From: CAYFTL01 sp964346145
Lineage (GTDB): Bacteria; Bacillota; Clostridia; Christensenellales; Aristaeellaceae
Length of the DNA: 64,000 nt
Direction: 5' to 3'
Assembly: GCA_964346145.1 (NCBI GenBank)
Contig: CAYFTL010000004.1
Span: forward strand, 1-64,000
Made by a program: the position numbers and the translations under genes. Position 1 is the first letter of the stretch. Every line of letters starts with the position of its first letter. This document shows, piece after piece, positions 7,791 through 16,695 of the stretch. The notes under the pieces are model-generated. The model saw nothing but the letters and a program-made list of their open reading frames with translations. It searched no databases and was not told the DNA's origin.

Positions 7791-9536
7791 TCAATCCAAT
7801 TGGGATTCTTGCGCCAACCGTTCGATCAGCTGGTGCACGTAGTTGCGGGCTTCAGTTTGAGCCATCCACTGCTGTTGTTGGTCGGGTAGCTGATCGCCCA
7901 TCAGCTGGACGAACTGGCTGACTTTTAGGCCGAGGGCATCCTGCATTTCCTGATCGGAGCCCTTAGGACTGACAAGATAATAGCAGAGCAAGGAGTCTCC
8001 TTGCCCAATTCGATGGGCGCGATCTTCGGCCTGGGAGTGCACGGCAGGAGACCAATCCAGCTCGCCAAATACGATGCAGCTGGCGCGCTGCAGGTTCAAA
8101 CCGCTGGCCGAGCGCAAGGAGATAATACACAGGTTGCTCTTGCCCGACATGAAGGCATCCAGCGACTGATCCTTTTGCTTATCGGTTTCCCGGCCGGTAA
8201 TGAACTTGGGTTTGTAAGCCTTGAACTCTTTTTTGTAAATGTCCATCACCTTGTGGTGGTGGGCAAAGAGCAGCACGGTTTCGCCGCCATCCAGCAGAGC
8301 GCGCACAAATGCGGCCACATAGGGGGCTTTGGCGATGCCGGTGGCTTGGCGCTCCTGCTGGCAAATTTGATCTTCCAACAGAGCGCGCTTGGAGGCATCA
8401 TCCACGCCGGACAAAGTGCGCACCTGATCCAGCACCGGAGTCATAAGTTGGCGATAGATGCCATCGTCCCAATCGATTTCCTGAACCAGTCGACGCTTGG
8501 GCGGCAGCTGGGTGAGCACCTGGTCTTTGGTGCGGCGTAGCATCATGCCCTCGCGCCGCAGATAATCGCCCAACAGATCGGGCTTTGCGACGATGGCGCT
8601 ATTGTAGCCGTAGCACCATTCCCGGGAAAAACTTTCCCAATCGCCCAAAAAGTGAAAATCCAATATGTTGACGATGTTCCAAATTTCGCCGCCTCTGTTG
8701 TAGATCGGGGTGCCGGACAGGCCGATAACGCGATCGCAAGCGCTGGCAAGCAAACTCGCGGCGCTGTATTTTTCTGTGCCCGACCTGCGCAGCTCTTGAA
8801 TCTCGTCAAAGATGATGGTTTCGAAATGATGTTTGGGCAATTCTTCTTTCCATCCCCGAAGCAAAAGATAGTGGACGATGTACACATGGGCTTGCGGCAG
8901 CGGATAGGGCGTGAGGCCGCGCAGCACGTGCACTTTCAGTTCCTCATCGGATTTGAGAAAACGCTGAAGCTCGCGCTGCCAGTTGCGAATCAGGTGGGGC
9001 GGCACCACCAACAGCACCGGAAACCCTTGGGTGGTAGCCAAACAGCCCAACGCTTGCACGGTTTTGCCCAGGCCCATTTCATCGGCCAGGAGGGTTCGGT
9101 TGTTGTTTAACAAAAAGGCTAGCCCTTCCTGCTGAAAAGGCATGAGTTGACCGTCGAAGCGATTGGATGGAGGAATGGCCTTGGTGGGCGCATTGAGCTG
9201 ACGCTGTTTTTGGATTGCGTAACTACGCGCCTCCTCCAGCGCTTGTTCCCAGCGGGACCTATCGGCTTCGCGGACTTCCAGCGGGTAACGCAGCATCAGC
9301 CAGTTAAGCTCGCCGATCACCCGCCGGTGTGCAGTAAAGCGGGCGACGCCGCGACCGCGCCCTGCGCAGCCCGGAAATAAGCGCTTGGCCAGTTCGGTAA
9401 CGCAGGGTTCGGCTTTGATGGTCCAGCACTTGCTTTTGCGGTTGTAGCTTAGCGTGCCGTAGTGGCGGGACTCTTGACCCGGTTCGCGCAGGTAGGAGGG
9501 GTAGGAGATGCTATCGTCCCAGTGTTGCTCGTTCAT
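7791..9536 (-). CDS. SNF2-family helicase/translocase
   Basis: A 581-residue superfamily 2 ATPase of the SNF2/Swi2 group, which moves along double-stranded DNA and remodels protein-DNA complexes. Motif I is LADEMGLGKTVQA near 150, motif II is DEIQ near 243, motif III is SGTPIYNRG near 280, and motif VI is RAHRIGQ near 505. The first 120 residues are not assigned. The ATG at 9536 overlaps the stop of the upstream nuclease gene as ATGA, which argues for this start over the GTG at 9554. The polymerase gene follows after 10 bases. Bacterial SNF2 proteins of this size occur in repair proteins and in defence systems; neither role can be fixed here. Confidence 0.9.
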   Translation of the reverse strand: MNEQHWDDSISYPSYLREPGQESRHYGTLSYNRKSKCWTIKAEPCVTELAKRLFPGCAGRGRGVARFTAHRRVIGELNWLMLRYPLEVREADRSRWEQALEEARSYAIQKQRQLNAPTKAIPPSNRFDGQLMPFQQEGLAFLLNNNRTLLADEMGLGKTVQALGCLATTQGFPVLLVVPPHLIRNWQRELQRFLKSDEELKVHVLRGLTPYPLPQAHVYIVHYLLLRGWKEELPKHHFETIIFDEIQELRRSGTEKYSAASLLASACDRVIGLSGTPIYNRGGEIWNIVNILDFHFLGDWESFSREWCYGYNSAIVAKPDLLGDYLRREGMMLRRTKDQVLTQLPPKRRLVQEIDWDDGIYRQLMTPVLDQVRTLSGVDDASKRALLEDQICQQERQATGIAKAPYVAAFVRALLDGGETVLLFAHHHKVMDIYKKEFKAYKPKFITGRETDKQKDQSLDAFMSGKSNLCIISLRSASGLNLQRASCIVFGELDWSPAVHSQAEDRAHRIGQGDSLLCYYLVSPKGSDQEMQDALGLKVSQFVQLMGDQLPDQQQQWMAQTEARNYVHQLIERLAQESQLD

Positions 9537-9919
9537 GGAAGCGCCACCCCCCACAGGCGGTTGAGTTCAAATACATGAACCGGTTTGCCGCACAGCTGGT
9601 TGGGCAAAAAGGCGCTGCGCTCAACGACCAAAATCAGTGCTTCTACTTCCGGGGCGCTTAGGTAGCGCCGACACTGCTCGATTAAACTTATGCGGTTGGG
9701 ACGCCCTTTTTTGACTTCGATGCCGATGCCGTCGACCCAAAAATCGATGCGGCAGCGGGGGGCGAGCTTGACTTCGTGCCGGGCCGGGATGCCGGCAGCT
9801 GCAAAAGTATGATTGATGATGTTGTGCAGATCGTATTCGCCAGGGATTGCGGGAATGCGCAGCGTGCTCAGCGTCTGTTTGATCCGGTCTATATTTTGTT
9901 GCAGGGCAAGTGTGGACAT
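9533..9919 (-). CDS. Small PD-(D/E)XK nuclease-like protein with QxxxY motif
   Basis: I recognise no named family, but the 128-residue protein has the hallmarks of a PD-(D/E)XK endonuclease fold: E28 in a first helix, D59 (RIDFW), E68-V-K70 as the ExK motif, and Q82-C-R-R-Y86, the QxxxY pattern seen in Cas4, AddB and RecB-type nucleases. It is close to a minimal single domain. The ATG at 9919 has AAGGAG at a good distance; a longer in-frame start at 10027 runs through the promoter and is rejected. The stop overlaps the SNF2 start by four bases, so the two proteins are probably made together and may act as a helicase-nuclease pair. Confidence 0.78.
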   Translation of the reverse strand: MSTLALQQNIDRIKQTLSTLRIPAIPGEYDLHNIINHTFAAAGIPARHEVKLAPRCRIDFWVDGIGIEVKKGRPNRISLIEQCRRYLSAPEVEALILVVERSAFLPNQLCGKPVHVFELNRLWGVALP

Positions 9920-9953
9920 GGAAAACTCCTTATTAAGATAGATGTATATTAAA

Positions 9954-9982
9954 ATTATAGCATGTAAAAATACGCCGAACAA
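9954..9982 (-). promoter_or_regulatory. Promoter of the nuclease-SNF2-dinB operon
   Basis: On the minus strand TTGTTC (9977-9982) and a perfect TATAAT (9954-9959) are 17 bases apart, about 35 bases upstream of the nuclease ATG. No LexA-like box is obvious around it. Confidence 0.65.
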
Positions 9983-10089
9983 GCGAACACCCGGTTCAGG
10001 AAATTTTAGCGGTTTCAGAGCATGCAAATTGGCTTCCCGCTTTGATTAAAATAGATTGACGACTATGACGAAGCATTTCCCGATATCCC

Positions 10090-10118
10090 TTGAAGCTTTC
10101 GACAAATTATGTTAGTAT
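10090..10118 (+). promoter_or_regulatory. Possible promoter of the L,D-transpeptidase gene
   Basis: TTGAAG (10090-10095) and TAGTAT (10113-10118) are 17 bases apart, 33 bases before the ATG at 10151. Both boxes are imperfect. Confidence 0.4.
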
Positions 10119-10150
10119 TTGGTTAAAAATAAGGAGAGGAAGTTATAAAA

Positions 10151-11494
10151 ATGGCAAAAAAACGGATTGTCGCGTTGGTCGCAGTCTTCTTACTGATGAT
10201 AAGTGCTTTGCCTGGCGCTACAGCGATGGCTCAGCCAAAGCTTGTATCCCAGGGAAAGGATATAAGCATATTCAAAATGCTGACCGGGCAGATGCTGCCG
10301 GGCAAGAACACCCAGTTTTCCATCAAGACTACCCGCAGGGGGCGGTTGGAGCTTAGGATTTTGGACGGTGTAACCGGCAAATCCTTGCGGCGCTTTTATA
10401 ACAAAACTCGTAACAAAGGCACGGTGCGCATTAATTTTAATGGTAAGACGTCGTCCAAGGCCAATATTGTGGCCGGCAAGGAATATATCATTCAGGCCAA
10501 GCTGGTTAGCGGCAAGCGAACTACTATCCGACAAATGCGGATTCAAGCGGCACGTCCGGCGCCCCAAATTTCGTCCTTGAAGGTTTCTACCAAGAAGTTT
10601 TTGCCCGACGGAGGCAGCCCGCTGAATATTTCCATGAAGCTGAACATGGCGGGCAAGCTGTATGGAACTTTGTACGATTCAAAGGGCACGCTGGTAACGA
10701 CTTTGGCTAACGGAGCTTCGGCCCAAGCCGGCGGATACACCTACCGCTGGGGCGGCAAGCTGAACGGCAAATATCTAGCTACGGGCAACTACACTGCCCG
10801 GTGGTATGTGGTGGATGCCAGCGGCAGGAAATCGGCGACCAAAGCCATCTCCTTCACTTATGATGCGCCGCCCAGCGGCACGCCGAACGCGATCTGGTCG
10901 GAATTCACCAAGCCTATAACGGTGGTCAACTCCAACTATTTAAAAGAAGTATATGTGACCAGCAGGCCGGGTGGTGGCACGCGCAGAGGCTACACCTTTG
11001 GCACATCGGCAGGGGTGCGGGTGATAAGCCAATCGGGTAAGTACAGCCTGATTGAATTTAACACATACCGCAACAACAAGGTTGTGCGCGGCTACATTGA
11101 AACCAAGAAGCTGAAGACAATTACTCCTTCTTCGCCCTTTGGAATCTATGTAGACCAGGGCAGACAAAAAGCTTATGTATATCGAAACGGCGTGTTGATC
11201 AACAGTTTTACGGTATCCACCGGAAAGAAAGGGCACCAGTCCACACCTTCGGGCACATTTATCATCCCCAACCGGAAGCCTGGATTTACATCGGGCAGCG
11301 CTCGCGCCCGGTATGCGGTGCGGGTGGTAGGGAGGATATATTTTCACGAAATTCCGCACATCAACGGCAACTATAGCCGTGCCCAGGCCCAGCTAGGAAC
11401 CCGCGCTTCGGCGGGTTGTATCCGCGTGCCCAGGGGGACGGCCAAGTGGATATATGATACCGTGCCCAATGGAGCTGTGGTGATTATACGTTAG
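10151..11494 (+). CDS. Secreted L,D-transpeptidase (YkuD domain) with Ig-like and SH3-like regions
   Basis: A cell-wall enzyme predicted to form 3-3 peptidoglycan cross-links or attach proteins to peptidoglycan. It has a signal peptide at about 1-27, two FlgD-like immunoglobulin folds (about 45-135 and 138-235), an SH3-like region (about 255-330) and a C-terminal YkuD domain from about 332. The catalytic histidine is H399 in FHEIP and the nucleophile is C423 in SAGCIRVP. The 447 residues are longer than minimal YkuD proteins because of the wall-binding N-terminal half. GGAGAGG precedes the ATG. It is a single gene with its own terminator and lies between two leftward operons. Confidence 0.92.
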   Translation: MAKKRIVALVAVFLLMISALPGATAMAQPKLVSQGKDISIFKMLTGQMLPGKNTQFSIKTTRRGRLELRILDGVTGKSLRRFYNKTRNKGTVRINFNGKTSSKANIVAGKEYIIQAKLVSGKRTTIRQMRIQAARPAPQISSLKVSTKKFLPDGGSPLNISMKLNMAGKLYGTLYDSKGTLVTTLANGASAQAGGYTYRWGGKLNGKYLATGNYTARWYVVDASGRKSATKAISFTYDAPPSGTPNAIWSEFTKPITVVNSNYLKEVYVTSRPGGGTRRGYTFGTSAGVRVISQSGKYSLIEFNTYRNNKVVRGYIETKKLKTITPSSPFGIYVDQGRQKAYVYRNGVLINSFTVSTGKKGHQSTPSGTFIIPNRKPGFTSGSARARYAVRVVGRIYFHEIPHINGNYSRAQAQLGTRASAGCIRVPRGTAKWIYDTVPNGAVVIIR

Positions 11495-11520
11495 GGGCTA
11501 AAGAATCAAAATAAATGATA

Positions 11521-11557
11521 AAAAGATGGCACCGCCGTAAGGTGTGCCATCTTTTTT
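11521..11557. terminator. Bidirectional terminator
   Basis: AAAAGATGGCAC (11521-11532) pairs with GTGCCATCTTTT (11544-11555) and is followed by more T. It separates the rightward transpeptidase gene from the leftward ABC permease gene. Confidence 0.88.
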
Positions 11558-11572
11558 GAGTGAGTTATTATC

Positions 11573-12982
11573 TTAGTCGGCGTTGCGTATGGCGGCCAAG
11601 GAGGAAAGCTTCATGGCCTTGTTGGCCGGGTGTAACCCGGAGAGTACAGACACGGCAGTTACGCCAACCCAAGTGCCCAGCGCCAATCCTGGCGTGATCA
11701 GTGAAGTGGTTCCGCCCATTGATGCGCCTCCGCCCATAATGCTTGCGATCATTTCTTGCAGCCAAGGGATGTTGTTGAGTCCATAGCTGATTAAGAAGCT
11801 GACGATGAGTCCTGCTCCGCCGCCGAATAGGCCGATGTAAGCCGCCTCGATCAGAAACATCAAGCGAATGTTGGTCATTTTGCAGCCCAACACCTTCATT
11901 ACACCGATTTCGCGGGTGCGTTCGTAGATGGACATCATCATGGTATTGGCGATGGAGAGGGCGGCTACCAACATAGCTACGACGCCGATGAGCCCTAAAA
12001 AGGTTTGGGTGGTCTGAATTTGCTTTTTCATCATGTCTACCCACTCTAAAGGACTGTAGCACTGGACGCCCAGCTCTTTTAAGTCCTTTACGATTTGGGT
12101 GACGTCGTCCACATCTTTGGCGAGCACATAAACTTGTTGGTAATCATCCAAGCTTTTGATATCGGATTGTTTGGCTAACTCTTTGTTTTCTTTCAACAAT
12201 TTTTTTGCCCAATCAATGTTGATATAAGTGCTGTAGTCGAAGTCGAAAGACGTCATGGTGGACTTTAGAATACCCACCATTTTTGCCTTGTACTCTTTTA
12301 CGGTTTCAACCGGCTCGGGCTGAGTTTCCGACACGTTTTCGTAGTCGTAAGAGGTCATTTTTAGAGTGTAGCGGGAATTTAGCCAGTCGATATCGAGCAG
12401 GGGTAGCTCTTTTCCGGCTTCAAAATAGGCCCATGTGTCAATCCATTCATTGGCAGAGGAGGTTTTGGGATCGCGAAACTCCAAAATTTGCGTTTCTGCC
12501 ATAATAAATTCCATTTGGTTGGCGGAGGAGGTAAAACCCTTGCCCTGGTCTAGATTGATGATCTTCATAAAATCGTTGGGATAAACAGCGACCAGATTGT
12601 TATAGTCTTTGATATATTTCCCCGTAGACAGCTCAAAGTTGGCTGGCAGATATAAGTTGAGCAAAGGGGTGACCGCGTCTACATTATCAATTTTGCGAAT
12701 GTGGTTGAGCACGGCATCGTTGATTTTGGTGATGCGCCTGCCGCTATCTTCCGTTGTGGCATCTGTTATGCCCCCTCCGTAATGAGGGGACACATTAACC
12801 AGGCGCAGATTTTCGCTTTCCTGCATAGCTTGCATTTGGGTGGCTTCGGCGCCCTTGCCCAGGGAGATGGTGACGATGATGGCCGCCGTGCCGATGACCA
12901 CGCCCAGCAAGGTGAGCACGGAACGCAGTTTGCGCCTCGTTAAGTTGGCCAGGCTGGTGCCTAAAATATCAGTCCATCTCAT
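11573..12982 (-). CDS. MacB/FtsX-type ABC transporter permease
   Basis: A membrane subunit of a type VII (MacB-like) ABC transporter, a class that uses ATP to drive mechanical work or export at the outer face rather than a classical channel. One N-terminal membrane helix (around residues 20-45) is followed by a large extracytoplasmic domain of about 300 residues. Three C-terminal helices begin near TFLGLIGVVAMLVAALSIA, and the cytoplasmic TREIGVMKVLG element is conserved. The start MRWTDILG at 12982 lies inside the end of the preceding gene, with only a weak ribosome binding site, so translation is probably coupled. The ATPase and a large surface protein are encoded upstream in the same operon. 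Confidence 0.9.
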   Translation of the reverse strand: MRWTDILGTSLANLTRRKLRSVLTLLGVVIGTAAIIVTISLGKGAEATQMQAMQESENLRLVNVSPHYGGGITDATTEDSGRRITKINDAVLNHIRKIDNVDAVTPLLNLYLPANFELSTGKYIKDYNNLVAVYPNDFMKIINLDQGKGFTSSANQMEFIMAETQILEFRDPKTSSANEWIDTWAYFEAGKELPLLDIDWLNSRYTLKMTSYDYENVSETQPEPVETVKEYKAKMVGILKSTMTSFDFDYSTYINIDWAKKLLKENKELAKQSDIKSLDDYQQVYVLAKDVDDVTQIVKDLKELGVQCYSPLEWVDMMKKQIQTTQTFLGLIGVVAMLVAALSIANTMMMSIYERTREIGVMKVLGCKMTNIRLMFLIEAAYIGLFGGGAGLIVSFLISYGLNNIPWLQEMIASIMGGGASMGGTTSLITPGLALGTWVGVTAVSVLSGLHPANKAMKLSSLAAIRNAD

Positions 12983-15254
12983 CTTCTGCCAATGCCTCTC
13001 TGTGACGCCTGCGCGCTTTGGCGCTGATTGCAAAGATCAGCCCGATCAACAGTCCGCCGGCGATCGCATAAATCCACCAGGGTAAGAGTGCCATAACGCT
13101 CATTGCAGTAATTTCGGGTTCGGGTTCAGGTTCGGGTTCGGGCTCCATACCCATAAAGGGATCTTCCTGCGGATTGACAGCAAACAGGGTGAAGGATTTG
13201 GTTTCGGTGGTCACCTTGCCGTTGGCATCTTCAAAGGTGAGCTTTACGGGGATTGTAAATTCTCCTTCTTGGATGGCGCTGATCTCCAACTCGGCGGTGG
13301 CCGATGCGCCCGGCTCCATATTGCCTCCGAAGAAAGATTGCCCGGCGATTAGGTTGGGGTTGCCCTCGGTGTCGATTTGCGCGGTGACGTTGTGTAGTGT
13401 TGTTTTACCCAGATTGAAGATGCCCATGGTAACCGTGTAGGCCTCGTTGGTGTTAAACTGGCCGCCGTCGCTGGGCAACTTGGGTTCGTCCATCTGCACC
13501 CGCTGCACCTGGGCCACGTTTAGCAAAATGGTTTGGGTGGCCGTTTGCGCGGCGCCCGACTTGTCGTCAAACTCCATGCTGAGTTCAATTTTGACCGGCT
13601 TATCGGCGATGTCGGCGCGGGCGCGCACCTTCATGGTCATATCGTGGGTGGTGTCCTTGTCGATCTTGGGAATGTATACGCTGGTGGAGCCCGCCACGGG
13701 GAGCAGCGCGTCCTCTTCGGTGGCCATGGTGACTTTGATGTTGGAGAGCGCCTGCTTGGTGCTGGTGTTGCGCAGGTGGAAGGTTAGGTCGAACTCGTCG
13801 CCCGCCTTGACCTGCTTGGGGTTGGTTTCGATTCCGTCGACCATTAGCTTGGCTGCAGCTACGGAAGCTGCGCTGCCGTCGCCGCCAGAGAACCCACCGC
13901 CGCCGAATCCGCCGCCGGGAAGATCGGTTCCCGGATCGGTGTTTTCATTATTTTTTTCAGAAGTGACTGAAATTGTTTGGGATAGAGTGATCCTTTTTTG
14001 CGGCTTGTTATCAGATGTGGCCCAATCGACGACCAGATCGAAAGGATAGTCAGCTCCTCCAGGAAGCTCTTTTTTTAAAGGGACTTCAAAGACGGCAAAG
14101 CCGGTATTATACAATATAGGGTACTGGGTATTCTTGTTCACCGACAGCCCGAATTTTTTTATCTTATCTTTATTCTCTTTCTCGATGGTGTCTATTATGG
14201 TGCAGCTTACGCTGTTGCTGCCCAAATCGAAGGGGAAGGTTTCGCTGCCGTCGTCCACCAGGCTTACGCTGGCATAGCTAATGTAGTCAAACAGCTGCAG
14301 GCCGTAGGAGCCCGGCGCGTTGTTTTTGTTGTAGCTTAGCTCTTTGTTTCCCTTGGGGTTTGAATTACTGCTTAAGGGATCGACATCGGCCTTTTCGTAG
14401 CGCAGAGGAACCGCGATGGTAACGGTTTCGCCGGGCTTTGCCTTTGTGAAAAAAAACTTTGCACCGACCGAAAAGGTGCCCGCTCCTTCGTAGTAATCTT
14501 TGATGGCTTGATGGAGCCTTTTTATGTTCTTTAAGTAACTATTAATACGCGCCACGCCATCTTCAATAGCCTTTGCGCTGCTATCAGCCTCCTCTGCAAA
14601 CTCTTTGGCCTTTATAGCATTCTCTTCTGAAAAGTCATTTTCGTTGATGATTTTTTGAATGCTATCTATATTTCTGTCGATGGTTGAAGCCCAACGCTCA
14701 AAGGAATTGAAGTCGGTGGTTGCGTGTTGTCGTATTTCGTTTGCCGCGTCTAGCCAAGCTTGTTTTTTATCATTTTTGTCGATTTTTGAGTTTACATATT
14801 CAGTAATATCCTTATGAACTCGATTCAAAGAATCAAGGTTTTTTTCTGCATTTGCTCTAGGTGTTTCAATTCGTCCCTTTGCTTTTATAGCAACTTCCTG
14901 ATGGTCAACAATCTCCTGCTTTAGCTTATCAGATGGAGGTTTTGTCGAGGGATTATCGGATGGTTCTATTGTATGTGCGTCAGTCGTGGGCGTCTCGGTT
15001 ACAGGTGCTTCGGTTACAGGTGCTTCGGTTACAGGTGCTTCGGTTACAGGTGCTTCGGCTACAGGCGCCTCGGTGGCGGGCTCTGCCTTGGGCTGGGTTG
15101 TGGGGGCGGGCTGAGGCGCCTGGGTGACGACCTCTTCGGCCGGCGGCGCAGCCTCGTCTTCGGGTTGCTCTGCCAAGGCCAAGCTGGGCAGGAGCGCAAA
15201 CAAAACAAGTATTAATGCCAACAAGCTGGCTCCGATTCTCCGTGATGTTTTCAT
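12969..15254 (-). CDS. Large membrane-anchored surface protein with CARDB/COG1361-like repeats
   Basis: A 761-residue exported protein of no exact known function. In order: signal peptide (1-28), a Pro/Thr/Glu-rich stalk with APVTE repeats (about 30-110), a coiled-coil-rich region (about 110-250), a beta-rich middle domain, a Gly-rich linker (GGGFGGGGFSGG, about 455-465), two or three beta-sandwich repeats of the COG1361/CARDB kind (about 475-695), an EPEPEP linker, one membrane helix (about 722-745) and a basic cytoplasmic tail. It is encoded between the ATPase and permease of a MacB-like transporter, overlapping both by a few bases, so it is probably a dedicated partner, in the position where MacA-type adaptors are often found. 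Its sequence is not MacA-like. Confidence 0.8.
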   Translation of the reverse strand: MKTSRRIGASLLALILVLFALLPSLALAEQPEDEAAPPAEEVVTQAPQPAPTTQPKAEPATEAPVAEAPVTEAPVTEAPVTEAPVTETPTTDAHTIEPSDNPSTKPPSDKLKQEIVDHQEVAIKAKGRIETPRANAEKNLDSLNRVHKDITEYVNSKIDKNDKKQAWLDAANEIRQHATTDFNSFERWASTIDRNIDSIQKIINENDFSEENAIKAKEFAEEADSSAKAIEDGVARINSYLKNIKRLHQAIKDYYEGAGTFSVGAKFFFTKAKPGETVTIAVPLRYEKADVDPLSSNSNPKGNKELSYNKNNAPGSYGLQLFDYISYASVSLVDDGSETFPFDLGSNSVSCTIIDTIEKENKDKIKKFGLSVNKNTQYPILYNTGFAVFEVPLKKELPGGADYPFDLVVDWATSDNKPQKRITLSQTISVTSEKNNENTDPGTDLPGGGFGGGGFSGGDGSAASVAAAKLMVDGIETNPKQVKAGDEFDLTFHLRNTSTKQALSNIKVTMATEEDALLPVAGSTSVYIPKIDKDTTHDMTMKVRARADIADKPVKIELSMEFDDKSGAAQTATQTILLNVAQVQRVQMDEPKLPSDGGQFNTNEAYTVTMGIFNLGKTTLHNVTAQIDTEGNPNLIAGQSFFGGNMEPGASATAELEISAIQEGEFTIPVKLTFEDANGKVTTETKSFTLFAVNPQEDPFMGMEPEPEPEPEPEITAMSVMALLPWWIYAIAGGLLIGLIFAISAKARRRHREALAEDEMD
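14996..15070. repeat. 15-bp tandem repeat encoding APVTE units
   Basis: Four identical 15-bp copies (CGGTTACAGGTGCTT, from 14996 to 15055) are followed by one diverged copy to 15070. Each unit encodes five residues of the surface-protein stalk, so copy-number change would alter stalk length without a frameshift. Confidence 0.92.
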
Positions 15255-16165
15255 GGTTGAACCTCCTTGATATCTTTGGTATCGCTCGGCAAGTCTTGTT
15301 GTGCTTGCGGCGGTGAATCGTCATCGGGGGTGAGGGGAGGATCCCCTTGCGGTGTGGGGGGAGTCGGATCTGCGGCATCCGGCTCGACCGAGGCGCGGCC
15401 GTTTAGCTCCACTGGTTTGGCTTCGGGCTCCTCTTCGGTGATCAGTGGAATGTCTGCCGGGTTGGGGTTGGTATCGTTTTGAATTACCCGTCCGTCCAGC
15501 AGCTGCACCACCCGGTCGGCATACTGGGCCAATTCGGGATCGTGAGTGACCATGATCAGCGTGGTGCCCTGTTCCTTGCAGATGGTGCGAATCAACCGAA
15601 GGATCTCCCGGGAGGTTTTTAAATCCAGGTTGCCGGTGGGCTCGTCGGCAAACAGTATCTTGGGCTTGGTGACCAGCGCCCGGGCAATGCCCACCCGCTG
15701 TTGCTGGCCGCCCGACATTTCGGTGGGCTTGTGGCGCATGTGGGTTTTGAGGCCGACAGCTTCGATGGTTTTGCGCGCCCGGCGCAGCCGCACATTTTTT
15801 TTGATGCCCTTATAAATCAGCGGCATGGCCACGTTGTCCAGAGCGGTGTGCATGGCGAACAAGTTAAAAGATTGGAACACAAAGCCAATGTTGTTCAGCC
15901 GAAAATCGACCAATTGGGATTCGCTCATGCGTTCAATCTGCTTGCCGGCGATGCGTATCCGCCCGCGGGAAGGCTTTTCAAGCCCTGCAATCATGTTGAG
16001 TAAAGTGGATTTGCCCGAACCGGAACGCCCGATGATGCAGGTGAATTCGCCGGGATAAATTTCCAGGCTCACGCTGTCCAGCGCACGCAGCTTGTTGCTG
16101 CCGATGACATAAACCTTGCTTACATCGTTCAAGGTGATGATCGGGTTTGTTTTTGTTTCTTCCAA
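15251..16165 (-). CDS. MacB/LolD-type ABC transporter ATP-binding protein
   Basis: The ATPase of the transporter formed with the permease at 11573. Walker A is GRSGSGKSTLLN (about residue 43-54), the signature is MSGGQQQRVGIARAL, Walker B is ILFADEPTGNLD and the switch histidine is in MVTHDPEL. After the normal domain end at about 230 there is a Pro/Asp/Glu-rich tail of some 70 residues not found in typical LolD-like ATPases. The start is TTG at 16165, with GGAGGG eleven bases upstream. The stop overlaps the surface-protein ATG as ATGA. The transported substrate, if any, is unknown. Confidence 0.9.
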   Translation of the reverse strand: MEETKTNPIITLNDVSKVYVIGSNKLRALDSVSLEIYPGEFTCIIGRSGSGKSTLLNMIAGLEKPSRGRIRIAGKQIERMSESQLVDFRLNNIGFVFQSFNLFAMHTALDNVAMPLIYKGIKKNVRLRRARKTIEAVGLKTHMRHKPTEMSGGQQQRVGIARALVTKPKILFADEPTGNLDLKTSREILRLIRTICKEQGTTLIMVTHDPELAQYADRVVQLLDGRVIQNDTNPNPADIPLITEEEPEAKPVELNGRASVEPDAADPTPPTPQGDPPLTPDDDSPPQAQQDLPSDTKDIKEVQP

Positions 16166-16695
16166 TTTCTATTCATCCCTCCAGGCCCGGCTGCACACAG
16201 GCAGCGCTGAGGATTATAATAAGACAAATCTTAACTATGTGTTTTGACTAAGGAAATTGCAGTTTGGTTGCTATATTCCATAGTTTTGCTACTCTTTCTT
16301 CTGCGTAGTGGCCTGAGTGCGGCTTTCTTGTAAGTTATTATTAAAAAACTAAAGTTGCCGATGAATATTTGGCCGACAGATGGTTATATATCAATGAGCT
16401 TTGATAAACTTGCCGCTAAATCAGGAGTATTACTGTTTTCTTACAGCATATGTCTGGATGTATTCTGGCAAACAGATCAATCTATTCTATGCGCTATGAG
16501 TGGTGAGTAAGCCAATATATTATCCCAGATTGAGCCTGGTGGGTCAAGCGCAGGCAGGGATTGCTCTTCTATTTATAATAGAAAGTCAACATTCAATTGA
16601 TGTGAGACGATAAGCGTTGCGGTATAGTATATTTCTAAAGATATAATTGGACTCATTTGCCGGTGGGGTTGAGCACCTTTACCTTATGCGCTTGC
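16166..16695. other. Long non-coding stretch between divergent operons
   Basis: About 530 bases without a plausible gene. On the minus strand a TATAAT (16213-16218) lies near the ABC ATPase start, but with no good -35. A small inverted repeat, TTCTAT-N5-ATAGAA (16567-16583), is present. The rest is AT-rich and I see no tRNA, known riboswitch or gene remnant. Confidence 0.6.

Noticed and set aside
9920..10027. N-terminal extension of the nuclease gene (36 codons)
   Set aside because: It runs through the promoter boxes and past a good AAGGAG/ATG start; the added residues look like translated leader.
14996..15070. Short regular repeats considered as a CRISPR array
   Set aside because: The units are 15 bp with no spacers, lie inside a coding frame and encode a five-residue stalk repeat.
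16166..16695. Hidden RNA gene or riboswitch in the 530-base gap
   Set aside because: I found no cloverleaf, conserved riboswitch core or promoter-terminator pair; only one weak inverted repeat.
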